NCBI GenBank assembly: GCA_964627535.1
Contig: CAZVJW010000007.1
Span: forward strand, 1-64,000
Length of the DNA stretch: 64,000 nt
DNA from: UBA1447 sp964627535
GTDB lineage: Bacteria; Bacillota; Clostridia; Oscillospirales; Acutalibacteraceae
Direction of reading: 5' to 3'
The notes beneath the pieces were generated by a model. The model saw only the letters and a program-made list of their open reading frames with translations. It searched no databases and was not told the origin of the DNA. Made by a program: the position numbers and the translations under genes. The number at the start of each line of letters is the position of its first letter. Position 1 is the stretch's first letter. This document shows, piece by piece, positions 25,930-34,126 of this stretch.

Positions 25930-27006
25930 TTGTCTCATAACAACAATAAACAAAATATCAGCAAAGCAACCGCAGCTATATTAATGGCTGTTTTGGCTGC
26001 TGCTTTGTACGGTATCAGCGCACCGGTATCAAAGCTGCTTCTTGTGAAAATCCCGCCGGCTTTAATGGCGGCGCTTTTATATCTGGGCGCCGGGCTCGGC
26101 ATGCTGGCAGTCAACCTGCTGAGAGTTTGGAACAAAAAAGAGCGGATAGAAGCAAGGATGACAAAAAAGGAAATGCCGTATGTTGCCGCGATGATTATCC
26201 TTGATATCGCCGCACCGATACTGCTGATGGCTGGCCTGAAAACAGCAACGGCGGCGAATGTCTCGCTTCTCAATAATTTTGAAATTGTCGCGACCTCGCT
26301 GATTGCGCTGTTCATCTTCAAAGAGGCAATCGGCAAACGGATGTGGCTGGCTATTACCCTGATAACGGTTGCGAGCATCATTTTATCCGTGGAGGATTTC
26401 AGCAGCTTTTCTTTTTCAGCAGGCTCTGTTCTTGTGCTTGCTGCCTGCGTTTGCTGGGGGTTCGAAAACAACTGCACAAGAAAGCTTTCCATAAGAGACC
26501 CGCTGCAGATAGTTGTGGTCAAGGGCTTTGGCTCCGGGATCGGTTCGCTGATTATTGCCCTCGCGGCTAAAGAATTCAGCAGTAATATACGGTATATCCT
26601 GCTTACCCTGCTGCTGGGTTTTGTCGCTTACGGGCTGAGCATATTCTTTTACATTTCTGCGCAGAGAGAACTCGGCGCTGCAAGGACAAGCGCGTTTTAC
26701 GCCGCTGCACCGTTCATCGGCGTTCTTATTTCGTGGCTGGTTTTCAGCGATAAAATCTCGCTGTTATTTATCATCGCGCTTGTGATTATGCTCACCGGCA
26801 CCTATTTCGCGGTGTTTGAAAACCACAAGCATTCGCATGTTCATATGCAGGAAGTTCATGAGCATAAACACAGCCACCTTGACGGGCACCATAATCATGC
26901 GCATGATACAGAAATAATCGGAGCGCATACTCATAAGCATACCCATGAAAATATTGAGCACAAGCACGCGCATACGCCGGACATTCATCACAGGCACAAG
27001 CATTAA
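25930..27006 (+). CDS. EamA/DMT-family transporter with His-rich tail
   Basis: A 358-residue membrane protein with ten predicted helices in two EamA repeats (about residues 12-150 and 160-295). After the last helix comes a ~60-residue tail with over 20 His in HxH and HxxH patterns (HKHSHVHM, HNHAHD, HKHTHE), which likely binds Zn, Ni or Co. I use TTG at 25930 with GGAGG upstream; TTG 25912 overlaps that site. The transported compound is unknown. It follows arsC by about 30 bp, so the two may share transcription. Confidence 0.8.
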   Translation: MSHNNNKQNISKATAAILMAVLAAALYGISAPVSKLLLVKIPPALMAALLYLGAGLGMLAVNLLRVWNKKERIEARMTKKEMPYVAAMIILDIAAPILLMAGLKTATAANVSLLNNFEIVATSLIALFIFKEAIGKRMWLAITLITVASIILSVEDFSSFSFSAGSVLVLAACVCWGFENNCTRKLSIRDPLQIVVVKGFGSGIGSLIIALAAKEFSSNIRYILLTLLLGFVAYGLSIFFYISAQRELGAARTSAFYAAAPFIGVLISWLVFSDKISLLFIIALVIMLTGTYFAVFENHKHSHVHMQEVHEHKHSHLDGHHNHAHDTEIIGAHTHKHTHENIEHKHAHTPDIHHRHKH

Positions 27007-27026
27007 CATTTTGAGGAGAATGACGG

Positions 27027-28094
27027 ATGATTTTTGATGATTTGGCAAACCGCAAACTGCCCCCGGTTCTGGCGGAAAAAACCACAGCGGAAAACTGGCC
27101 GCAACGGCGCAAAGAGCTGTTGGAACTCCTCGCAAGGGAAGAATACGGTTTTTCACCGGAACCGCCGCCAAGCGTTGAAGCGGTTATAAACCGCGTTGAA
27201 GACTGGGCATGGGCAGGCAAAGCCGAACACAGGCAAGTGAACCTGAAATTTCAAACCCCTAAGGGTGAATTTTCCTTTCCGGTGGATTTTGTATTACCGA
27301 AAAGCGAAAAGGATCTGCCGCTGTTTATTTATATATCCTTCACCAAGTATCCTGTCGGCAAATACGGCCCGATTGAGGAAATTATAGACGGCGGGTATGC
27401 CATGGCTATATTCAGCTATGAAGATGTGACGCTGGACGAAGATGACAGTTTTACCTCCGGTTTGGCGGCCATGTATGACAGAACCGGCGACGGCGCGGAT
27501 TGGGGTAAAATAGCCATGTGGGCGTGGGCAGCGAGCCGCGTAATGGATTACGCACTCACGCTGCAACAAATCGACAAAAACCGCATCTTCTGCGCCGGCC
27601 ATTCGCGCCTTGGAAAAACTTCACTTTGGTGCGGCGCGCAGGACGAACGCTTCGCGGCTGCCGTTTCCAACGATTCGGGCTGCAGCGGGGCTGCGATTAC
27701 AAGGGATAAAGAGGGCGAAAGGGTTAAGGCAATCACCACCAATTTTCCGCACTGGTTTTGCCAAAACTATCAAAAATACAGAGAAAAAGAGCATGAGATG
27801 CCCTTTGACCAGCATCAGCTGCTCGCGTTGATAGCGCCGCGTCCGGTATATGTAGCGAGCGCATCGGAGGATATTTGGGCGGACCCGCAAAGCGAGTTTT
27901 TGGCATGCTTAGCGGCGAGTGATGCTTACAAACTGCTGGGAAAAAAGGGATTTATGCATGAAGACCGAACTGTTGAACCGGGCGAGTTTTTGCATGAAGG
28001 CAATATCGGTTACCATCTGCGCCCGGGTCCGCACTTTTTAAGCCGTTACGACTGGCAAATGTTCATGCGGTTTATGGATAAGCACTTGCGCTGA
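27027..28094 (+). CDS. CE15-like glucuronoyl esterase / alpha/beta hydrolase
   Basis: A 355-residue esterase. The nucleophile elbow GHSRLGKTS (about residues 190-198) matches the G-x-S-R-x-G-K signature of CE15 4-O-methyl-glucuronoyl methylesterases. The typical FPHWFCQNYQKY and MPFDQHQLLALIAPRP follow, and the catalytic His fits HLRPGPHFLS. No signal peptide is seen, so if it acts on xylan-derived material it would be on imported oligomers. It overlaps in context with a glycoside-hydrolase-like gene downstream. Confidence 0.8.
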   Translation: MIFDDLANRKLPPVLAEKTTAENWPQRRKELLELLAREEYGFSPEPPPSVEAVINRVEDWAWAGKAEHRQVNLKFQTPKGEFSFPVDFVLPKSEKDLPLFIYISFTKYPVGKYGPIEEIIDGGYAMAIFSYEDVTLDEDDSFTSGLAAMYDRTGDGADWGKIAMWAWAASRVMDYALTLQQIDKNRIFCAGHSRLGKTSLWCGAQDERFAAAVSNDSGCSGAAITRDKEGERVKAITTNFPHWFCQNYQKYREKEHEMPFDQHQLLALIAPRPVYVASASEDIWADPQSEFLACLAASDAYKLLGKKGFMHEDRTVEPGEFLHEGNIGYHLRPGPHFLSRYDWQMFMRFMDKHLR

Positions 28095-28120
28095 GTGGTT
28101 AGTGGCTAGTGGTCAGTGGA
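28094..28120 (+). repeat. AGTGGTC heptamer repeats, site 3
   Basis: Nearly four variants (AGTGGTT AGTGGCT AGTGGTC AGTGGA) follow the CE15 stop directly, then a REP-like sequence (CGTAGGGGCGACC, from 28122). Confidence 0.6.
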
Positions 28121-28198
28121 ACGTAGGGGCGACCTTTGTGTCGTCCGTAATCCCCGGGCGTGACACAAACACATGATTTTGAAGGGATAGATAAAAAT

Positions 28199-29848
28199 AT
28201 GATAAATTCATTCTTACCCCAATCAACATGCCAATCCGCCGAACGCGCGGTTTCAATATTTACAGCGCGGATACTGGAGCGAAATATCAAGATCTCGCCG
28301 GATGGATATTCTGTTCTTTTTGATATAAAAGAGGGGTTGGACTCGGATGAATTTACTATTACGGACATAGCCAACGGTGCAGAAATTGTTTCCGGCGGTT
28401 TGCTCGGGCTGATTCACGGCGCGGGATTCTTCTTGCGCATGACGGAATTCAATGGAAACTCGGCTGAACCCTGCAAATGGCATGGGTCGCAAAAACCGAA
28501 ATGTGCCATCCGGGGAGCTTATTTTGCCTCCCATTTTCATAATTTTTACCATGTCGCTGGTATTGAGGAAATCAGCCGTTACATCGAAGACCTCGCTTTA
28601 TGGGGATATAATTATATCAAAGCTATCTTCCCGATGATTGACATAAAAAATGAGAATGACCCGGAATGCGGCGTGCAAATGAACCATCTAAACCAAATAT
28701 TCGGCATTGTCCACTCCCTCGGCATGAAAGCGGCCACTTCCATGAATGTTAACGGCGGGTTCGGCGAATTTCCGCAGAAATACCTGTTTACGCCGCACAA
28801 GGACCCTACCGGCCGCAGAGGCAACAGCGGCAATATGATGTGCCCTTCCATCCCCGGTGCCAACGAACTGATTATGCGCTATAACAAAGATTTTCTTGCC
28901 GGCCTTGCAGAAAACCCGCCGGACATGGTGATCACCTGGCCTTATGACGAGGGCGGCTGCGCCTGCGAAAAGTGCTACCCCTGGGGCGGGAACGGCTTTA
29001 TCAAATATTCAAAGCAAACCTTTGAAATCGCGCGCGCTCTTAACCCTGCAGTTGTCAGATGTGTTTCCACCTGGTGCTTTGACACCCCGTATGAGGGCGA
29101 ATGGGAAGCGCTCAGCCGTTCGCTCAAAGAGGAAAAATGGTGTGATTGCATTTTGGCCGATGCACATGAAGATTTCCCGAGCTATCCGCTTGAAAACGAA
29201 AGTCCCGGCGGGCTGCCAATCATCAACTTCCCGGAAATCAGCATGTGGGGGCTTTATCCCTGGGGCGGCTGGGGAGCAACGGCGCTGCCCGAACGGTTCA
29301 CAAGGCTGTGGAGCCAGGCATCGCGCATTTTGTGCGGCGGCTTTGTGTATTCCGAGGGTATTTATGAGGATATCAACAAAGCCGTCGTATCGCAGCTTTA
29401 TTGGCACGGCGAAGCGGACTGGCAGGAGACGCTGCGGCAATACGCACGGTATGAACTCGGCATGAAGGACGCGGCGGATTTTATCGAAATAATTTCATTG
29501 TTTGATAAAACACAAAGTGTTGTTGTTGAAAAAGGTTTTTGTGATACGGCGCTTTCCGACAGGGCTTTTGAATTAACGGAGTTGCTTGACGAAAAACTGC
29601 CCATATGGGCAAAAAAAGCATGGCGCTGGCGAATTACCTATCTGCGCGCCTTGATTGACGAAGCCCGTTACAAAATAGCAAAGGAACTGAACACACAAGC
29701 AAGTTGGAATGAACTAGAATGGAAAGAGCTTCTCGCAGATAACGCTCCGGTTCAGGCCGCGTTCAGGGAAATTATCGAGATTTTCCACTGTATGAAAAAA
29801 GATGAGGGCGATCTGTATCACGGCAGGGTCCGGCCGCGGTGTGAGTAA
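28199..29848 (+). CDS. Glycoside-hydrolase-like protein, family uncertain
   Basis: A 549-residue protein without signal peptide. The N-terminal ~115 residues resemble the small alpha/beta domain before the barrel in GH20/GH67-type enzymes (EIVSGGLLGLIHGAGFFLR). A TIM-barrel-like region starts at CAIRGAYFASHFHNFY. WPYDEGGCACEKC near residue 245 holds a D-E pair that could be catalytic, with a probable CxC/C metal or structural site. I cannot assign a family. Position after a CE15-like esterase suggests glucuronoxylan-related work (inference). ATG 28199 has AAGGGA 12 bases upstream; GTG 28160 has no site and lies in the repeat. Confidence 0.6.
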   Translation: MINSFLPQSTCQSAERAVSIFTARILERNIKISPDGYSVLFDIKEGLDSDEFTITDIANGAEIVSGGLLGLIHGAGFFLRMTEFNGNSAEPCKWHGSQKPKCAIRGAYFASHFHNFYHVAGIEEISRYIEDLALWGYNYIKAIFPMIDIKNENDPECGVQMNHLNQIFGIVHSLGMKAATSMNVNGGFGEFPQKYLFTPHKDPTGRRGNSGNMMCPSIPGANELIMRYNKDFLAGLAENPPDMVITWPYDEGGCACEKCYPWGGNGFIKYSKQTFEIARALNPAVVRCVSTWCFDTPYEGEWEALSRSLKEEKWCDCILADAHEDFPSYPLENESPGGLPIINFPEISMWGLYPWGGWGATALPERFTRLWSQASRILCGGFVYSEGIYEDINKAVVSQLYWHGEADWQETLRQYARYELGMKDAADFIEIISLFDKTQSVVVEKGFCDTALSDRAFELTELLDEKLPIWAKKAWRWRITYLRALIDEARYKIAKELNTQASWNELEWKELLADNAPVQAAFREIIEIFHCMKKDEGDLYHGRVRPRCE

Positions 29849-29894
29849 ATTAGATATTAAATTATTTATATTTCTATTATGGAGTAAAATATTT

Positions 29895-29960
29895 TGTGCC
29901 ATAAAGAATAAGTAATTGGATATAAAAAAGAAACAATCATCATGTAAAGTAGTATTGTTT
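29895..29960 (+). repeat. 66-bp upstream repeat, copy 1
   Basis: An ungapped 66-bp segment with roughly three-quarters identity to 31184-31249, including GGATATAAAAAAGAAACAA and ATGTAAAGTAGT. It ends about 30 bp before the SGNH-like gene. A common operator/promoter or an old duplication are both possible. Confidence 0.6.
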
Positions 29961-29991
29961 AAAGGCTTGCTATTGATAAGGGGGTATTCGT

Positions 29992-31158
29992 ATTAAAAAG
30001 TTATTTAAAATTATTGCATTGGTTCTGACCGTCTCAGTACTTTTCTCATCATTTTCTCCACAGACATTTGCTGCAGATAAAAATACAGATAAGATAACCA
30101 TCTGTATTTATGGCAACAGCTGGGTTTTTACTGGTGATTATGTTCTCCACCTTGAGGGAGTTTTTAAAAGCAAAGGTATTAGCTGTGAAATTATTCCATT
30201 TTACATTGGCGGGTTTGACGGCCTGATACCCAACCAACTAAAATTGCTTCAAGAAGACCCCGAACGTCTTGCGCTCCTGAAAAGTGCTGATATTGTTATT
30301 GTGGAAGCTATGTATGACCAATACACAAAAGAATTTAACACCTTCGCTTCTTTGTGTGATGAGGATGCAAAGATCTATGCTATAAATCCGCTGTCCTCTA
30401 ACGACTCATGCCTTTCATGGGAGTACATGGAATATTATTGGAATGATTGGACTGAAAATGATTTAATTTGCAGGTTGTTTAAACAGGTATTTCGTTTACT
30501 TTGTTTTATTGATGAACTGGATGCTAAAACAGAAAACAGCTTTTTTAAGACCATACTCGACGGACTTCGAAATTTAATTGACACAACAATATTCGGAAGA
30601 TATCTGTACGAAAATAAATACAATTACTATTATTCTTTCTATTATTATGAAAAATATTATGGCGTTTCTGATTGGAATTCATTGACAGACTGCCTTGAAA
30701 AACTATATGACGAAACAGGTGAATCACATTCAGAGGAGCTTTCAATGGCTGCAGTTAACAGCATCACCGGATATATCCCGTCCGGGTACATCAATGATGA
30801 CCTGCTTATAAATGAGGGCTTCGACTCCTATGACTTGCGTGGACCAGACAGCGGTCGCCATCCAAACACGCTATCGGGGTATATTGCCGCAATCAGCACT
30901 TACAGCATTATCTTCGGCGAATCCGCTTCAAACATCAGTTATAGACTTAATGATGAAGATCTATGTGCTTTACCGAAAAAAGGTATAAAAAGCAAACTGT
31001 CCTCGGATGAAATAATGAATACCGTCCAAAATGTTACGGACGAAACAATTAAATGGTATGTACAGAAAATGCAAGACTTAAAGAACTCTCTTATATGGGA
31101 TGAAACCAAGGGGTATTATGTAAAAAGCGAAAACAGCGTTCTGCCATATATATATTGA
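29992..31158 (+). CDS. Secreted SGNH-hydrolase-like protein with probable AUU start
   Basis: About 388 residues. The only reading that gives a normal signal peptide starts at ATT 29992: it then reads (M)KKLFKIIALVLTVSVLFSS and QTFA-AD, with AAGGGGG seven bases upstream. In-frame TTG at 30019 would cut off the basic n-region and has no site. After the signal, ICIYGNSWVF looks like SGNH block I and DSGRHPNTLSGYIAA like block V (D-x-x-H). The middle is Tyr-rich. Probably a secreted esterase-like protein; the substrate is unknown. It precedes a two-component pair. Confidence 0.7.
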   Translation: MKKLFKIIALVLTVSVLFSSFSPQTFAADKNTDKITICIYGNSWVFTGDYVLHLEGVFKSKGISCEIIPFYIGGFDGLIPNQLKLLQEDPERLALLKSADIVIVEAMYDQYTKEFNTFASLCDEDAKIYAINPLSSNDSCLSWEYMEYYWNDWTENDLICRLFKQVFRLLCFIDELDAKTENSFFKTILDGLRNLIDTTIFGRYLYENKYNYYYSFYYYEKYYGVSDWNSLTDCLEKLYDETGESHSEELSMAAVNSITGYIPSGYINDDLLINEGFDSYDLRGPDSGRHPNTLSGYIAAISTYSIIFGESASNISYRLNDEDLCALPKKGIKSKLSSDEIMNTVQNVTDETIKWYVQKMQDLKNSLIWDETKGYYVKSENSVLPYIY

Positions 31159-31183
31159 TCTATGATATGACGGTTATTATGAT

Positions 31184-31249
31184 TGTGTCAAAAAGAAAAA
31201 GGTTTTGGACACAAAAAGGAAACAACTTCGATGTAAAGTAGTGCTATTC
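31184..31249 (+). repeat. 66-bp upstream repeat, copy 2
   Basis: Partner of 29895-29960, here between the SGNH gene and the response regulator. The best conserved part is ATGTAAAGTAGT. The two copies therefore each precede a gene. Confidence 0.6.
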
Positions 31250-31362
31250 GAATTATTCATTTCTATTTTACATGAGGTTTTTTGCATCTTCGATTCTTAT
31301 TTGACCACAGTTGATACATCAGTGTGGATTCATGTTTAATAAATACATCGGGGGAAGCTGTT

Positions 31363-32034
31363 ATGAGTTACAGAATATTGATGGTTGAAGATGACTCGCG
31401 GTACATGAAGCTCGTTTCGGACTATTTCAGAAAAAACGGTTTCTTTGTTACCTGCGCCGAAAACGGCGACAAGGCATTGCAGATATTTGCAAACGAGGAT
31501 TTCGACGCTGTTCTGCTCGATGTGATGATGCCGGGAGTAGATGGATATTATGTATGCAAAAGGCTGCGTGAAACCAGCAATGTTCCGATTCTGTTTGTTA
31601 CGGCCAGGGGTGATCTGAGCGACACCGAGTACGGCTTTCGCCTGGGCGCGGATGACTATATTGTTAAACCGTATTCCGAAAGAGTTCTGCTGCTGAAGGT
31701 GCAGGCACTGATTGACCGGGCGCAGGGCGCGCTGGTCTCGGGCAATGTGATAGAGCTCTGTGGTATATACCTTGACAAGGAAACGCACAGAGCAACGGTT
31801 GATGGCGAGGAAATTCAGCTCACGCCGAAACTCTTTTCCATGCTGCTGTTGCTGATGGAACACAAGGGGAAGGTGCTTTCCCGGGAGCAGTTGCTCGACC
31901 GGGTGTGGGGTTACGACTTTTTCGGCGACGCAAGAGTGGTGGACACACATATCGCAAAGTTGAGGAAAGCACTCGGAAAAAGTGAAGACCATATAGAAAC
32001 CATCCCGAAATTAGGCTACAAGTTCGAAGAATAA
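31363..32034 (+). CDS. OmpR/PhoB-family response regulator
   Basis: A 223-residue regulator. The receiver has MVEDDSRY, phospho-acceptor Asp in AVLLDVMMPG, and the Lys in YIVKPYSE. The winged helix is at about 130-223 (LSREQLLDRVWGYDF, DTHIAKLRKALG, LGYKFEE). ATG 31363 has GGGGGAAG upstream; a GTG at 31324 is in frame but unsupported. It is 50 bp ahead of its kinase. Confidence 0.92.
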   Translation: MSYRILMVEDDSRYMKLVSDYFRKNGFFVTCAENGDKALQIFANEDFDAVLLDVMMPGVDGYYVCKRLRETSNVPILFVTARGDLSDTEYGFRLGADDYIVKPYSERVLLLKVQALIDRAQGALVSGNVIELCGIYLDKETHRATVDGEEIQLTPKLFSMLLLLMEHKGKVLSREQLLDRVWGYDFFGDARVVDTHIAKLRKALGKSEDHIETIPKLGYKFEE

Positions 32035-32084
32035 ATGCTGCCCGGTTCCGATCATCAAGCTTTTCAAGAGAGGAATGCTGTGTT

Positions 32085-33977
32085 ATGAAAATGAAGCGTA
32101 AACAAAAATTCGCGATGAAAACCGCAAATGAGAGTCAAGCTCAAAGGTATTACTATAAGCGTATCAAAATCGGATCCTTGCTGCTTTGTGTATTGTATCT
32201 TATAACCTGCGGTACGGCTGTCGTGTTGGGAATTGACAGTTCAAAACAAGACATGTATAAACTGTATAATAATGCCACATATTACACGAATATATTTAAT
32301 TTAACGACGGGGTATGGTTTGGATGTTTCTTCGGAATCCGCCTTTCCGAAATATGATTTGCCAAGCTTCGTTACTCAATATGCTTATGACCAAACACTGT
32401 CAAATACAATTAAGGGCAGAGGCAAGCGTTTGCGCGTGAGTCCTTGCGCGGCAATCTTTGACAGTGATATGAACTTCGTATCATCAAGTCTCTGTTCTAT
32501 GTTGTTTTTCAAGGAAGTCTTGAAAAATGACGGAACAGTGGGCCGATTGGAACCGTATGGTATGGTATCAGCTCCTATTCCCTTTCAGACCGCAGAGGAA
32601 TGTGCGCAATTTACAGAAGAGATTAGCACAGCCCTCGATGCCGGCAGTCAAGTAACAGCTGAGGGTTATGCATACGAGCATGTTATATTTCCTGATTCGG
32701 TAACAAGCAAATGGAATTCTCCTCCACGTTACGGTTCTATACCATCTCTTTATCCCGAATCTGTAACAATCGAGGGGAAAGACGGCAGCAAGAAAACAAT
32801 TAAACTGCCGACGGATTATGATTTGCCCTTCGGAATGCCAAATACCTCTTTCTCCTGCTGTGGTGCAGTTAAAAGCTTTCCGTTTAATACTGAAGCATCC
32901 GCGCTTTCCTCGAAATATCTAAATAAAAGCACGATCGAAAATTATGAGAGCATATCAAAAGAATTTGAAGCAAAGTCAAATGTGTTCAAGTCCTATTATC
33001 TTTGTGTTGAAAAAATCTCACTTACTCCGCTTGGGCATTCCGGAAAATACAACATGAGTGAACTTTACGGCTTAACATCAAATCATCCTCAAAACACTAA
33101 TCCATATTATAATAGTGAAAGTTTTAAAACGCTCCCGAGTGAAGATTATTATGTTGTTTCCTTAGGCAGCTATTCGCCGTTTTGGTTGGGGATTAAACAG
33201 GTCGAAACCTATTCATCCGTTAACTTTATGAATATGACCTTAATCCTTTTTGCGGGGATACTTCTCCTAACTGTCTCCATGCTTGCGCTGCTGAAAAAGA
33301 GACTCAGGCAAATTGAACAAAACCGGAAAGATTTGATTATGTCCATTGCCCACGAGATGAAAACGCCGTTCGGAATTGTGCGGCTTTACGGGGAAAAAAT
33401 CCTCATTACCCCGGACCCCGAGGCTAAAGAGGACTTCGCCAACGACATGATGGAAGAAATTGATGAAATGAACTCCCTGCTGCAAAATATACTCGACGCT
33501 TCCCGGCTTGACAGCGGCAGTTTAAAGCTCAACAAAACCTCTTTCTTGATGAATGATGCCGTTGAGGATGTTATGGAGGGTTATGCGCCGCTGGCCGAAG
33601 ATAAAAACATCAAACTGTCGCTCAGCGCAGCCGGACAATTTCCGGTTGATGCGGACAATTACCGGATGAAGCAGGTAATTTCCAACCTTCTTTCAAATGC
33701 GGTAAAGAACACTCCCGAAAACGGCAAGATCGATATCACAATCAAGAAGGATGGCAAGAATACCGCTGTAACGGTGAAAAACACCGGCAAGCCGATTCCA
33801 AAGGAAAAAATCCATCATATTTGGGATGCATTCTATAAGCATGATGAGAATGCGGACAATTCTAAAAGCGGAGCGGGCCTCGGGCTGTCGATTGTCAAAA
33901 GCATTATTTTGCTCCATGGCGGCTATTGCGGTGTTGAAAATAAAGCTGACGGGGTTGAATTTTGGATTCGTATTTGA
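32085..33977 (+). CDS. Sensor histidine kinase with large extracellular domain
   Basis: A 630-residue kinase. One helix at about 28-46 and a second at about 383-405 enclose a ~335-residue extracytoplasmic domain, rich in Ser/Tyr and unlike PAS or Cache by eye. The HisKA motif SIAHEMKTPFG (His near residue 424) and ATPase boxes NLLSNAVKNT and GAGLGLSIVKS are intact. Partner of the preceding regulator. The next gene encodes an SPFH protein behind its own promoter. Confidence 0.9.
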   Translation: MKMKRKQKFAMKTANESQAQRYYYKRIKIGSLLLCVLYLITCGTAVVLGIDSSKQDMYKLYNNATYYTNIFNLTTGYGLDVSSESAFPKYDLPSFVTQYAYDQTLSNTIKGRGKRLRVSPCAAIFDSDMNFVSSSLCSMLFFKEVLKNDGTVGRLEPYGMVSAPIPFQTAEECAQFTEEISTALDAGSQVTAEGYAYEHVIFPDSVTSKWNSPPRYGSIPSLYPESVTIEGKDGSKKTIKLPTDYDLPFGMPNTSFSCCGAVKSFPFNTEASALSSKYLNKSTIENYESISKEFEAKSNVFKSYYLCVEKISLTPLGHSGKYNMSELYGLTSNHPQNTNPYYNSESFKTLPSEDYYVVSLGSYSPFWLGIKQVETYSSVNFMNMTLILFAGILLLTVSMLALLKKRLRQIEQNRKDLIMSIAHEMKTPFGIVRLYGEKILITPDPEAKEDFANDMMEEIDEMNSLLQNILDASRLDSGSLKLNKTSFLMNDAVEDVMEGYAPLAEDKNIKLSLSAAGQFPVDADNYRMKQVISNLLSNAVKNTPENGKIDITIKKDGKNTAVTVKNTGKPIPKEKIHHIWDAFYKHDENADNSKSGAGLGLSIVKSIILLHGGYCGVENKADGVEFWIRI

Positions 33978-34041
33978 TAACAAGTAAATCAAAAAAATTA
34001 TTCGCAAACTTCTCCATAAACAAATATATTTTTTTAAAATA

Positions 34042-34070
34042 TTGTTTTTGCTGCTCAACAAGAGTAAAAT
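34042..34070 (+). promoter_or_regulatory. Sigma-A-type promoter before SPFH gene
   Basis: TTGTTT (34042-34047), 17-bp spacer, TAAAAT (34065-34070). It lies 57 bp before the GTG start. Confidence 0.55.
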
Positions 34071-34126
34071 AATTAGCATAGTATTTAAATTAATAGTAAA
34101 TATTTTAAACAAAAGGAGCGATATTC

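Noticed and set aside
30019..30021. TTG as the start of the SGNH-like gene
   Set aside because: It removes the basic start of the signal peptide and has no ribosome site, unlike ATT 29992.
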